Below, one piece after another: positions 37,757 through 47,358 of a stretch of DNA of 64,000 nt. How positions within the stretch are numbered: position 1 is the first letter of the stretch; the number at the start of each line of letters is the position of its first letter. The stretch comes from Deltaproteobacteria bacterium (lineage in GTDB: Bacteria > UBA10199 > JACPAL01 > GCA-016699445): positions 434,001 through 498,000 of the forward strand of contig CP064976.1 in the NCBI GenBank assembly GCA_016699445.1, written 5' to 3'. Made by a program: the position numbers and the translations under genes. The notes under the pieces are model-generated. The model was not told the DNA's origin and did not search any database. It worked only from the letters and a program-made list of their open reading frames with translations.

Positions 37757-38158
37757 TTACTTCACCCAAATCTCATCCCCACGGATGTCTGTGTTGAACG
37801 TGCGGAGGACAATCTGAGAACAGTCTGTACCATGTTCGGCTTTGGTGCAGGCACCATTGGTCACATCGAAACGCCAGTTGTGAGAGGAGCACGAGACAAT
37901 CTTTCCATTCAATCCCCCTTTAGCCAAAGGGTATTGGGCATGTGGACAGGCATCTTTAACGGCATAAAAAACACCCTCGATATTAAAGACAGCGACTTTG
38001 ACATTTTCAAAATCGACTGACTTGGCTTTACCCACAGGAATTTCCGACACGTACCCAACATGCACCCATCCATCATGTTTGGGTTTTAAGCGTCTTTTTT
38101 GTGGGACATAGTCCACACCAAAAGGTTTAGGTTCGTAGACTTCTTTTTCACGACTCAT
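37757..38158 (-). CDS. Rieske [2Fe-2S] ferredoxin-like protein
   Basis: 133 residues. KDACPHAQYPLAKGGLNGKI followed by VSCSSHNWRFDV gives the Rieske pair C-x-H and C-x2-H. The domain occupies residues 30-133 and has no membrane anchor, so it is a soluble ferredoxin of dioxygenase or related type, carrying one electron. The N-terminus (KPKHDGWVHVGYV) is normal. Located between kamA and a toxin-antitoxin pair; partner unknown. Confidence 0.85.
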   Translation of the reverse strand: MSREKEVYEPKPFGVDYVPQKRRLKPKHDGWVHVGYVSEIPVGKAKSVDFENVKVAVFNIEGVFYAVKDACPHAQYPLAKGGLNGKIVSCSSHNWRFDVTNGACTKAEHGTDCSQIVLRTFNTDIRGDEIWVK

Positions 38159-38161
38159 AGA

Positions 38162-38473
38162 TTAACTTCCTTGATATCTCGACTTCCAATATCCTGGTTT
38201 ACGTTTTAAATGCATGACGGCAATCACGCGTATTTTCTGATCATCATATTGATAGACAATAGCAAATGGAAAACGATGAACTAAAAATCGTCTCAACTCT
38301 TTTTTTAAATGAATAGGCCATGTCTGAGGAGATTCTTGAACCATCTGAACAGCACGCTCAATTTCATTAGCAAAATCACCACCTAAGCCATCTGATTGAG
38401 ATTGATACCATTGTTGCGCTTCTAAAAGTTCTTGAGAAGCTTCAGGATGAAATTCAATGAGACGCGCGGGCAT
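38162..38473 (-). CDS. ParE/RelE-family toxin
   Basis: 103 residues. IEFHPEASQELLEAQQWYQSQ, FANEIERAVQMVQESPQTWP, RRFLVHRFPFAIVYQYDDQK and IRVIAVMHLKRKPGYWK are the complete ParE/RelE-like order (two helices and the beta-sheet ending HxxRxPxYW). Probably gyrase poison or mRNase; which cannot be told. It overlaps the antitoxin gene by 20 nt. Confidence 0.85.
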   Translation of the reverse strand: MPARLIEFHPEASQELLEAQQWYQSQSDGLGGDFANEIERAVQMVQESPQTWPIHLKKELRRFLVHRFPFAIVYQYDDQKIRVIAVMHLKRKPGYWKSRYQGS

Positions 38474-38693
38474 TTTGTTTTAATTTACGGCGAACATCTT
38501 CCCAAGGAATACACGTCACTTTATTATCTTTAATCTCATCCAATCGCTTTTGAATCTCTTTTTGCCATTCCACTTCCGTATTAAAATCGGGGCTTAAATC
38601 CAGACTCGAGATCAATTGTTCAGCAAGACGAGCCCTTTCTTCGACCGGCATTTGGAGGGCTTCATCCACTATTTTCTTAACTGGTAATGACAT
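38454..38693 (-). CDS. Antitoxin (addiction module component family)
   Basis: 79 residues. VDEALQMPVEERARLAEQLI-SSLD is the hallmark of the 'putative addiction module component' family; the C-terminal helix (IPWEDVRRKLKQ) would wrap the toxin. Strong ribosome site (AAGGAG) 7 nt before ATG 38693. Precedes and overlaps the ParE-like toxin gene. Confidence 0.85.
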   Translation of the reverse strand: MSLPVKKIVDEALQMPVEERARLAEQLISSLDLSPDFNTEVEWQKEIQKRLDEIKDNKVTCIPWEDVRRKLKQNARASH

Positions 38694-38743
38694 TCAAATC
38701 TCCTTCGAACATGATATCAAGACGCATTCGATATTCAATAATT

Positions 38744-40110
38744 TTATCCGATCCACACTGTTTTCATATTTATAAATTCTCTCATCCCTGCTGACGAAAG
38801 CTCACGACCAAAGCCTGATTTTTTGATTCCTCCAAAAGGGAGTTTAGGATCGGATTTAACCAGAGCATTGATAAAGACGGACCCAGCTTCCACCTGTGCG
38901 GCCAAGCTTTCTGCTTTGCTCAAATCTTGCGTCCAAAGGCTCGCGCCTAAACCATAAGAAGTTGTATTCGCTAAACGAATGGCTTCTTCGTCATTCGAAA
39001 CTCGAATCACAGACGCCACAGGACCAAAAAAACTTCTTCACAAAATGGCAGCATCCCTTCTTTAACATGACTTAATAAAGTGGGTGCATAAAAATACCCT
39101 TTATCTCCTATACGCTTTCCACCAACTTCTACCACACAACCTTGCTTTTGAGATTCAGTGACTTGACGCATGAGATTTTCCAAAAGGTCTTCGCGAGCTA
39201 AAGGACCGAGCTCAGTCTCACGCACCATCGGATCTCCGACTTTAAGCTTTGTAATTTGCGAAACAAATTTTTCCTGAAAAACATCGGCTACTTTTTCATG
39301 AACAATAAAGCGCTTTGCTGCGATACAGCTTTGACCCGCATTAATCATACGCGACTTCACGCCCACTTCGACGGCTTTTGAAATATCAGCATCTTCTAAA
39401 ATAATAAAAGGATCTGAACCACCCAATTCCAAAACAGTTTTTTTCAAAGCACGACCAGCAATAGCTGCGACTTGAGACCCTGCCCGCGAACTGCCTGTCA
39501 ATGACACACCGGCAATACGGTCATCCTCAATAATTTTTTGAATCACTTCATTGGTCACGAAAAGATTTTTAAAGACATCACCCAAACCTGACTTTTGAAA
39601 AATATCTTCGAGCTTTAAAGCACACTGAGGGACATTGGGCGCATGTTTCAAGAGTACAGAATTTCCCGCCAAAATCGCAGGCACTGCAAAACGAATGACC
39701 TGCCAAAAAGGAAAATTCCAGGGCATGATTCCCAAAATAATCCCTAAAGAATCATAGCGCACATAACTTTTTTGAGCCGCCGTCGTGTAATTTTCGTTAG
39801 CTAAAATTTGAGGAGCTTCTGAGACAAAATAGTCCAAACCCAACAAACATTTCCCAATCTCGTGTTCAGCCTCGGTAATAGGCTTCCCCATTTCCAAAGT
39901 CATCAATTTGGCACAACTGTCAGCTTCGTCTTTTAAAATACGGATGAGATTTTTAACCTTTTCACAACGCTCCGAAACAGACTGGAGATTCCAAGTCCTA
40001 AAGCCTCGTGAAACAGCTTCGATTTTTTGAAACACTTCAGTGTCGTCGTGCACAGAAAATTTTTGTATCAACTGCCCCGTCGCAGGATTGAGAGTTTGGT
40101 AGAGATTCAT
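38744..40110 (-). CDS. NAD(P)-dependent aldehyde dehydrogenase, succinate-semialdehyde type (frameshifted)
   Basis: Frames 39007-40110 and 38744-39019 join by adding one T at 39026-39032 (A7 on the plus strand), restoring EEVFFGPVASVIRV and about 455 residues. Motifs: PWNFPFWQVIRFAVPAILAG, VSLTGSSRAGSQVA, LELGGSDPFI (general-base Glu), NAGQSCIAAKRF (nucleophile Cys) and PFGGIKKSGFGRELS. Closest to the Sad/YneI branch of succinate-semialdehyde dehydrogenases. It could serve 4-aminobutyrate or lysine-derived aldehydes; context does not decide. Confidence 0.88.
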
Positions 40111-40180
40111 AGTTTTGCGCTCTTTTCACATGTTTTTTGTGAGGTCAATATTGACAAAAGTTTACAAGAGCCCTTAATCC

Positions 40181-40207
40181 ACAACCTTTTTTAAGGAGAT
40201 CCGATAA
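40181..40207 (+). promoter_or_regulatory. ECF-like promoter, copy 6
   Basis: ACAAC (40181-40185) with CTTTTTT, then CGATAA (40202-40207) 16 nt later, 15 nt before ATG 40217. The AAGGAG inside it lies too far from the ATG to serve as a ribosome site. Confidence 0.5.
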
Positions 40208-40216
40208 AATCATACT

Positions 40217-41434
40217 ATGAATTCACCTATTGGTTTTACGACAACAAAATTGACCACTCTAAATTGCCGCGCGTTTGATACGACATCCATAGTAACGCGC
40301 CGCGAGGCTATTAGAGCTACAGGGGAACAAACACCACTCCCTCCCGAACTACGCGATCCCATGGATCGCTTGCTAAGAGCCTGTGGTGTGAACCAGGGAA
40401 TAAATACCATTGATAAATATTGGAAAGCATTTTGCGATAAAACCAAGTTCGGCCCCGAATACATTGATGATCACATACGCATACCACTCATTGGAGATGT
40501 CCTTTCAAACCTTTCACCTGACTTTACAGGGCTCACAGAAGTATGGGGTCATGCTGCAAGCCATACACTCTGCCATTCTCCTTATGGCATAAAAGCCAAA
40601 CATTTAAAGATGCCACATTATGACAGTTTCCGTGAAATTTTTTCTGTCATCTCTGAAAACAGCTTGGTTTTGTCGGCTCTTATTTTTACTTTTCTGGATC
40701 CTACAGTCCAATTTCTCGCCCAATCTCAACTCAATCAAACAGGAAAAACCAATTTTGGACGTATGGAAAATATGATGAAATCTATCGAAGCGAAGCTCAT
40801 TGGTTACTTCGAAGGAAAAACATTCTACGGGCCAGGACTTCAACCACTTTCCTTATTAGATGTAGATCATTGGGAATTTATTCCTTTTCAAACGATGGGT
40901 GCAGGCTTTGAAAGATATACCCAAAAAGGATTTGTCTCAGCTAAAGTTCGATTAAAAGATGGTCAGTGGGCACGCACGATTCTGACCCATCTTGCTGTCG
41001 GAGATAACGTTAAAGATGTCGAAATTCGTTTTTCACAGCTTAAAGAAATCATTTCTCATCTCGAATCCCAAACAGAAGATCTTCCTGTTATCATGATGGG
41101 AGATTTTAATATTCGGGAAGGGACTGTAGAATATCAACGTCTTAAAAAATTAATGCAGGTGCGTGGTTTTAAAAATGCCTATCGAGAAGTTCATCCTGAG
41201 ATGGATATCCGAAAACATTATACCTATAATGATGGTTTATTACATTTCCAAGGCAAACTCGGAATGGCCTGCCCTCCGGGACATCCTGATGAATTTCAAA
41301 TCTTGGATTATATCTGGGTCAAAGGCTTGCGTGTGCACGACGCCCGAATCATCGGACCCGAACTTCATCATTCAGGCTATGGAGGAAAACCGATTACTGA
41401 TCACCGAGGTGTGGCTGTCAGCGTCTATTGCTAA
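40217..41434 (+). CDS. Endonuclease/exonuclease/phosphatase-fold protein
   Basis: 405 residues. EEP-fold catalytic residues in order: Asn in TTLNCRAFD, Glu in GLTEVWGHA, His in ILTHLAVG, Asp and Asn in MGDFNIREG, Asp in ILDYIWVKG and the closing Asp-His in ITDHRGVAVS. The fold covers DNA repair nucleases, inositol-phosphate 5-phosphatases and neutral sphingomyelinases; the substrate cannot be read from sequence. There is no signal peptide, and an extra helical part lies between residues 20 and 130. Predicted near-leaderless transcript. Confidence 0.82.
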   Translation: MNSPIGFTTTKLTTLNCRAFDTTSIVTRREAIRATGEQTPLPPELRDPMDRLLRACGVNQGINTIDKYWKAFCDKTKFGPEYIDDHIRIPLIGDVLSNLSPDFTGLTEVWGHAASHTLCHSPYGIKAKHLKMPHYDSFREIFSVISENSLVLSALIFTFLDPTVQFLAQSQLNQTGKTNFGRMENMMKSIEAKLIGYFEGKTFYGPGLQPLSLLDVDHWEFIPFQTMGAGFERYTQKGFVSAKVRLKDGQWARTILTHLAVGDNVKDVEIRFSQLKEIISHLESQTEDLPVIMMGDFNIREGTVEYQRLKKLMQVRGFKNAYREVHPEMDIRKHYTYNDGLLHFQGKLGMACPPGHPDEFQILDYIWVKGLRVHDARIIGPELHHSGYGGKPITDHRGVAVSVYC

Positions 41435-41494
41435 AACAATCTCCAAGTATGTGTCTTGCCATATTCCCCAAGATCTTTTAGCAGCCTCACCCTT

Positions 41495-43108
41495 ATGACG
41501 GATACTCTTATTGACGAAATTCATCGTCGCAAAACATTTGCCATTATCTCCCATCCCGATGCGGGGAAAACAACGATCACGGAAAAACTTCTTCTGTTTG
41601 GAAATGCTATTCATATGGCAGGAATGGTTAAAGCCAAACGGGCCAGTCATTTTGCGACTTCCGATTGGATGGAGATTGAAAAGCAGCGCGGAATTTCTGT
41701 CACGTCTTCAGTCATGCAGTTTCACTACGATAACCACGAAATCAATCTTCTCGATACTCCCGGTCACCAGGATTTTAGCGAAGATACGTATCGTGTGCTC
41801 ACCGCTGTCGATAGTGCTCTCATGATTATTGATTCTTCTAAAGGTATCGAAACTCAAACCAAAAAACTTTTTCAAGTCTGTCGTGAACGCCATCTTCCCA
41901 TCATGACGTTTATGAATAAGATGGATCTGGAAGGTCGGGACCCTTTTGAGCTTTTGGATGAAATTGAAAAAGTATTACAACTGCCCTGCTTTCCTGCCAC
42001 CTGGCCTATTGGACAAGGAAAACGTTTTTTTGGTGTGTATGATATTTTAAAAAAACAAATCCGACTTTTTGATCCCAGTCATAAGACGATTCGCTTTGAA
42101 CAAGAAATCATCACGGATCTCAATGATGCACGCCTCAAAGAAAGAATCCCTGAAGAATTTTTACAAAAACTTCATGAGGATTTGGAGCTGGTTGTCGGAG
42201 CAGGATCTGGAGATCTGTTTGATCAAAAGGCCTATCTGGAAGGCAAACTCAGTCCTGTTTTTTTTGGATCAGCCGTTAACAATTTTGGGATTCAAGAACT
42301 TCTCGATCATTTTATTCAAAATGCTCCAGCACCACTTTCACGCCCTGCTGAAACACGCGATGTGAAACCTGAAGAAAAAAACTTCACTGGTCTCGTGTTT
42401 AAAATTCAAGCCAATATGGATCCGAAACACCGCGATCGTTGTGCTTTTATCCGTATTTGCTCAGGACGCTTTGAACAAGGCATGTCGGTCTATCATGTGC
42501 GTCATGAAAAAATGATTAAACTCAACAATGCCATCCAGTTTATGTCTCAGGAAAGAAAAAATGTGGATGAAGCTTTTGCAGGCGATATCATTGGACTGCG
42601 CGACACGGGCAATTTTATGATTGGTGATACACTGACCATGGGCGAAGTGTTAAAATTTACCGGCATTCCCCAATTTGCTCCTGATATTTTTTGTCGTGTG
42701 GAATTAAAAAATCCAATCAAGAGTAAGCAGCTTCAAAAAGGCTTGGAGCAGCTCGCAGAAGAAGGCACATCGCAGGTCTTTCGAAGAAAACAAAATACCG
42801 ATACCTTGATTGGCGTGGTTGGACAGCTGCAGCTAGAAGTCGTAAAATTTCGCCTTCTGAATGAGTATGGAGCTGATGCCAACTTTGTCCCTTTGGGCTA
42901 TGAGTTTTCACGCTGGTATCACTGTAAAGACAAAAAAATCATGGAAGATTTTTTTCGCCAATACCAATCCCATATTGTTTTTGATGTTCGAGAATACCCT
43001 GTCATGCTTTTTAAAAGTGAATGGGAAAAAGATTATATCGCAACTAAAAATCCCCAAGTTTCATTTTATTCTAGCTTAATTAATTACGAGCAAGAAGCGA
43101 GGGCATGA
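41495..43108 (+). CDS. prfC: Peptide chain release factor 3
   Basis: 537 residues from ATG 41495; the frame is open to 41456 but homologues begin near IDEIHRRKTFAIISHPDAGK. GTPase motifs: SHPDAGKTT (G1), EKQRGISVTSSV (G2), LLDTPGHQDFSEDTYR (G3), MNKMDLEG (G4). The RF3 C-terminal domains follow (FVPLGYEFSRWY). It recycles RF1/RF2 from the ribosome after termination. Full length without interruption, unlike many neighbours. Confidence 0.95.
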   Translation: MTDTLIDEIHRRKTFAIISHPDAGKTTITEKLLLFGNAIHMAGMVKAKRASHFATSDWMEIEKQRGISVTSSVMQFHYDNHEINLLDTPGHQDFSEDTYRVLTAVDSALMIIDSSKGIETQTKKLFQVCRERHLPIMTFMNKMDLEGRDPFELLDEIEKVLQLPCFPATWPIGQGKRFFGVYDILKKQIRLFDPSHKTIRFEQEIITDLNDARLKERIPEEFLQKLHEDLELVVGAGSGDLFDQKAYLEGKLSPVFFGSAVNNFGIQELLDHFIQNAPAPLSRPAETRDVKPEEKNFTGLVFKIQANMDPKHRDRCAFIRICSGRFEQGMSVYHVRHEKMIKLNNAIQFMSQERKNVDEAFAGDIIGLRDTGNFMIGDTLTMGEVLKFTGIPQFAPDIFCRVELKNPIKSKQLQKGLEQLAEEGTSQVFRRKQNTDTLIGVVGQLQLEVVKFRLLNEYGADANFVPLGYEFSRWYHCKDKKIMEDFFRQYQSHIVFDVREYPVMLFKSEWEKDYIATKNPQVSFYSSLINYEQEARA

Positions 43109-43854
43109 TGAGAGAATTGATCGGATTAGCTTATTCTCCTTGGACCGAAAAGGCACGATGGGCTTTGGATTATCATCACATTCCTTATGGATATTCGGAA
43201 CATCTCATTATTTTTGGAATGCCTTGGCTTTATTATAAAATGAAAAGTTTTGGAGATATCACAGTTCCTGCCCTTATCTGCACATCACCAGATGGAGATG
43301 AACGATTCGGGGATTCTTTTGATATCGCTCTGTATGCTGATCGTATAGGAAACGAGAAGTCGCTCTTCCCTTCAAAATATCTGGATAAAATCTCTCATTA
43401 TAATGAATTAAGCGAAACAGCTTTAGATGCAGCCAGAGCCTTAGTCATGGAGCGTATGCAGAAAAACCCTCAAGCTCTCATGGAAGCGTTACCATCTTGG
43501 GTTCCAGATTTTTTACGACCCTATCTTCTCTTTGTGGCTAAAACAGGAATTTCTTATATTCGGCATGAATTTCAATCGTCGAAAAAAACTATCGATCAAC
43601 ATCAACAAATATTACGGAATGTTTTATTAGAACTGAGAAATGACCTTAAAAACACCTCTTCAGGATATTTATTAGAAAATTTTTCTTACGCTGATATCAC
43701 CATGGCTTTGGCCCTCCATGGAGTTTTACCAGCCATGCATCCTCGGCTTAAAATATCTCCCGCTATCAAAAAAAGCTGGTCGACTCCCGAATTGGCATCA
43801 GAATTTTCCGACCTCATTCACTGGAGAGATAATTTATATCAAAAATTTCGATAG
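43105..43854 (+). CDS. Glutathione S-transferase-like protein
   Basis: 249 residues. The N-terminal thioredoxin-like domain has LAYSPWTEKARWALDYHHIP in place of the CPYC/SxxS motif and VPALICTSPDGDERFGDS with cis-Pro and the SxxI-type end (DSFDIALYAD). The C-terminal domain is all-helical. Starts inside the prfC stop (ATGA overlap), so it is translationally coupled. Function is probably detoxification or redox; substrate unknown. Confidence 0.78.
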   Translation: MMRELIGLAYSPWTEKARWALDYHHIPYGYSEHLIIFGMPWLYYKMKSFGDITVPALICTSPDGDERFGDSFDIALYADRIGNEKSLFPSKYLDKISHYNELSETALDAARALVMERMQKNPQALMEALPSWVPDFLRPYLLFVAKTGISYIRHEFQSSKKTIDQHQQILRNVLLELRNDLKNTSSGYLLENFSYADITMALALHGVLPAMHPRLKISPAIKKSWSTPELASEFSDLIHWRDNLYQKFR

Positions 43855-43858
43855 AATT

Positions 43859-44512
43859 TTATTTTGAAAAAAGTCTTTTTTGGATTTTATCAAACAAGAT
43901 CTGATCAATGACTTGAAACTTTTTCAAATCTTCCTCGTAAGAAAAGACATTACCCGTCACAATATCAAACCACCACCCATGCACTTGAAGCTGTCGACTT
44001 TCCACAAGAGTCTTTACTTTAGGATAAGTTAAAAGATGGTCCATTTGAAGCAAGACATTGGCCTGAGAAAGTTGATCTCGTTCTGTAAAATCAGGTTCAA
44101 AATTGATTTTTGAAAAATAATTTCGGGCCCCATGAGCATGCTTAACCCATTCTTTAAGAAACGGAGAATCCTGTTCATGATCCACCAGAGCTTGCATGGC
44201 TCCACAGCGAGAATGACCACAGATAATGACGTCTCGGACATTGAGAAGACTCACGGCAATTTCAATAGACGCAGCTGCTGCTGAAGGCACCAGATCTTTC
44301 TCACATGGAGGGATGAGATTTCCAGGGTTTCGCAAAACAAAAACTTCACCAGGATCTGTGGAAGCAAACAAATTAAAGGCCACACGACTATCCGAACAAA
44401 ACACAACTAAAGCATCCGGTTTCTGGCCTTCAGCCAATTCCCTAAAACGTTCCTGGATTTTTGGGAGGACATTGTCATGAAAATCGACAACACCCTGTAA
44501 TAATTTTAGCAT
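43859..44512 (-). CDS. Beta-class carbonic anhydrase
   Basis: 217 residues. Zinc ligands are Cys39 in FCSDSR (with the Asp-Arg dyad), His100 and Cys103 in CGHSRCGAM. RNPGNLIPP and SAAAASIEIAV are also standard. It interconverts CO2 and bicarbonate in the cytoplasm. Convergent with the GST gene, 4 nt apart. Confidence 0.93.
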   Translation of the reverse strand: MLKLLQGVVDFHDNVLPKIQERFRELAEGQKPDALVVFCSDSRVAFNLFASTDPGEVFVLRNPGNLIPPCEKDLVPSAAAASIEIAVSLLNVRDVIICGHSRCGAMQALVDHEQDSPFLKEWVKHAHGARNYFSKINFEPDFTERDQLSQANVLLQMDHLLTYPKVKTLVESRQLQVHGWWFDIVTGNVFSYEEDLKKFQVIDQILFDKIQKRLFSK

Positions 44513-44521
44513 AAAAAAAAG

Positions 44522-44594
44522 TGCGCCCGGCAGGATTCGAACCTGCGACCCTCGGCTTAGAAGGCAGATGCTCTATCCCCTGAGCTACGGGCGC
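44522..44594 (-). tRNA. tRNA-Arg (TCT anticodon)
   Basis: The minus strand folds as a cloverleaf of 73 nt. The acceptor GCGCCCG (44594-44588) pairs with CGGGCGC, the D-arm is GCTC...GAGC, the anticodon arm CTGCCTTCTAAGCCGAG has TCT in the loop, and the T-arm has GGTTCGAATCC. CCA is not encoded. Confidence 0.95.
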
Positions 44595-44639
44595 ATGAAT
44601 CTCCACCTTACTTTTAAGAAACGATTAATCAAACAAAAA

Positions 44640-45670
44640 TTAATGATGAGAAGGCTCTACAGGAACGATTCCTGCAGGAGGAGATTCTTCTGAGGAAGCC
44701 AAAGGTTTTACAATTTTGATATCATCTGAAATATACGGGTTGTTTTTTAGTTCTGCCGACTGAAACTTTTCATGCGGAAGCCCTGGAGTGGGTGTAGCCT
44801 CCTTGTTGGCCATTGAAGCCGTTTTATCTTTTTTCAGCTTATCCTTGAGGGAGACAATCACAATATCCACACGTCTATTTTTTCGACGACCTTCGTCGGT
44901 TTCATTGTCGGCTATTGGGTGATATTCACCATAACCCACAGCGGCAAAACGAGATGGATCCAAATTAAAATTTCCTAAAAACCACTTCACCACACTGGTC
45001 GATCGAGCCACAGAAAGATCCCAGTTGGTATTACTCCAATTACTTTTATTATCTGTATTACCTTCCACCCGCACCTGATTATGAGGCAACCTCATCAGGA
45101 TAGCACCTATACCTCGTAAAACTTCTTCTGATTTTTTGATAAATCGCGGGATCCAGAATCAAAAACTCCAGATTCATTCATACTAATCGTAATCCCATCC
45201 TCGTCACTACTGACAGAAATGGCACTTTGAAGCTTAAGTCGATCTAAAAGAGTCATTAAATCTCGCGTGACTCTCGAAAAGGCCATACCTTCGTCAATGG
45301 GTTTTCCACTCTCATCAAAACCATAGCCCTGACCCACTCCAGAAGAACCTTCTCCGGTATTAATTTCATCAGCAGATCTAAAGAAGTGTTGAGGATCATA
45401 GGAGTTTCTTTTGCCAGACCCACTATCATCGGATGATGGCATCTTATTCATGTTCAAAACATCCAGCTCACCACCACCTTCTTTAAAAATCGAGAATTCC
45501 TCAAAAGCAGCCTCCATAGCCAAAGCCATTTTATTGGTTTTTGAACGATCCACCTGGGATGAAGAAAAGAGCACGACAAAAAAGGCAAAGAGCAGTGTAA
45601 TAAAATCAGCATAAGATACGAGCCAACGTTCGTGATTTACATGTTCTTCATGTTTATGTTTTTTTGACAT
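44640..45670 (-). CDS. motB: Flagellar stator protein MotB (frameshifted)
   Basis: Frames 45107-45670 and 44640-45095 join by adding one A to the A6 run at 45132-45137, giving RDLSKKSEEVLRGIGAILMR and about 343 residues. One membrane segment (WLVSYADFITLLFAFFVVLF) holds the proton-accepting Asp of YADF. The plug and linker regions follow, then the OmpA-like peptidoglycan-binding domain (VRVEGNTDNKSNWSNTNWDL, RFAAVGYGEYHP, NRRVDIVI). A Lys/Pro-rich tail of about 65 residues is extra. Operon with motA, 12 nt apart. Confidence 0.92.
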
Positions 45671-45682
45671 TAGACTCGCTCA

Positions 45683-46467
45683 CTATTTTTTCTCTTCTTT
45701 AGCGCCACCTTTGGCAGGCTTGGCTTTTTCGACTAAAAATCCGGCTAATTTGTCGCGAATAACCATTGGGTTGACTCCTTCAACAATCATTCCCACCCCT
45801 TCAATAATCATTTCTTTCACGACCATAGCTCGCTTGTGAGCCAAGGTAATCTTACCGGCTGCAGGCAAAAGACGATATTGGAAAAAGCCACACCATAGAT
45901 GGTTGCCACGAAAGCGGTCGCAATACCGTGACCAACCTCTTCAATATTATCCAAATGACCCATAACCTGAATCAGACCCATAACAGCTCCGATAATTCCG
46001 ATTGTCGGTGCATAACCACCGGCAGCTTCTGCGACCTTGGCAGGCAAAGCACCTTCTGCTTCGATATATCCCAACTCTGTTTCAAGTGTGTGTTTAAGCT
46101 CTTTAGGATCGGCACCATCAATGGCCATGGTGAGAGCTTTTTTCAAAAATTCATCTTTTATAGCTTTAACATCGCCTTCCAGTGAAATGATCCCTTCTTT
46201 TCTTGCCTTGGTGGCATACTTGACTAAATCCTCAATTACAGCGTGACCATTGAGACCTTTAGGCATGATGATCGTGGCAAAAGCTTTCATTCCAGCCAAA
46301 AAAGTACTCATAGGAAACTGCACCATAACAGCTCCAATAGTACCTCCCATAACAATCATAAAAGCTGTAGGTTGAGTCAGTTGGCCGACATTTCCACCTT
46401 CGATAATAAGACCCCCTACAATTCCTGCTAAAGCTAAAACCCAACCTATAATTGTAGCTATATCCAT
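45683..46467 (-). CDS. motA: Flagellar stator protein MotA (frameshifted)
   Basis: Frames 45817-46467 and 45683-45868 join by adding one T to the T4 run at 45867-45870, restoring SNIVFLPAAGKITLAHKRAM and about 261 residues. Four membrane segments, with ATIIGWVLALAGIVGGLII and GYAPTIGIIGAVMGLIQVM conserved; the loop carries the charged KARKEGIISLE region that contacts FliG. With MotB it forms the ion-driven stator. The C-terminal KPAKGGAKEEKK tail is Lys-rich. Confidence 0.92.
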
Positions 46468-46620
46468 AGAGAGTCCTGTTTCATCACTATCAACGGCTAA
46501 TTTGTGACTGACCTTGAAGACTTCAGTGCGTTTTTTTCAACACCTGTGTGAGAACTCACTATTTTAAACAAAGCCTCAAGTTTCGATATTTTATTCCGTA
46601 TAAATAAACAGAGGCGATTT

Positions 46621-47358
46621 ATGAATGGACATGAAACACATTTAATACCGGCGCAGGAACTCGATGGATACTGGATTGAGAGCCTGGATATCAACGATAT
46701 CCACCTTCACCGCTCCATGTCTCTCCAAAGTGAACAGATCAATCTTTCTCTTAAATTAATTCAGAAAGCAGAAATTTTTGACCTGAGTCAGTCCCTTGAG
46801 GATGACATCCTGAAAGTCATCAAGACTTTTGAGAAATATGTCACATCAATTCCTTTGGAGAAATTACCAGAGATCAAGATCCCTCAAGTTTTACTTATGC
46901 AAGATATCAAGGGACGTTACGAGAGGCTCCACGTTAATTTACAGCTTTTTGAACATCATTTAAAGCAAGTCATAGAAGTATCCAATGACACAAAAGCAGA
47001 GGATGAAATTATGAATATTTATAAAAAAAGAATTCAACTGATTCAATCAGAAGCCCATGAGCGAATCGATATCATGAAATATTTTTCGAAGGAAAACTAT
47101 CTCGGAAGCCGCGAGGTCCAGGAGTTTATCCGCGAAACCATCAAACAAAGCCAAATGTATAAAGGAGTTCTTATGGAATTAACTCAAAAATACTCATCCG
47201 ACAGTCTCGAACTTTCAAGCCCTGTCCCCTTAAATCTTCCCGATGAAAGTGAAGTTTTAAAAATGATTGAAAGTCTTTTTCAGGCAGAATCAGCTCATCA
47301 ACTAAGGATTTTGCATCAAGACCTTCAAGCCAGTGCGGTATCTCAGTTACTTTTTTAG
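46621..47358 (+). CDS. Helical hypothetical protein beside motA
   Basis: 245 residues, start ATG 46621 with GAGG 7 nt upstream. Predicted all-helical with charged heptads (LHVNLQLFEHHLKQVIEV, RIQLIQSEAHERIDIMKYF). No signal peptide. I recognise no family. It is divergent from motA and its last 12 nt overlap the convergent acetyltransferase gene. A role in motility is possible from position only. Confidence 0.55.
   Translation: MNGHETHLIPAQELDGYWIESLDINDIHLHRSMSLQSEQINLSLKLIQKAEIFDLSQSLEDDILKVIKTFEKYVTSIPLEKLPEIKIPQVLLMQDIKGRYERLHVNLQLFEHHLKQVIEVSNDTKAEDEIMNIYKKRIQLIQSEAHERIDIMKYFSKENYLGSREVQEFIRETIKQSQMYKGVLMELTQKYSSDSLELSSPVPLNLPDESEVLKMIESLFQAESAHQLRILHQDLQASAVSQLLF

Noticed and set aside
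7101..40207. CGATAA boxes as sigma28 (FliA) promoters
   Set aside because: The FliA -10 GCCGATAA needs TAAA 15 nt upstream; none of the six sites has it, whereas all share CAAC/CACC-like -35 blocks.
46560..46620. Sigma28 promoter before the 46621 gene (TAAA ... CGATAT)
   Set aside because: TAAA and CGATA are about 2 nt too close and the box then differs from consensus; left unassigned.
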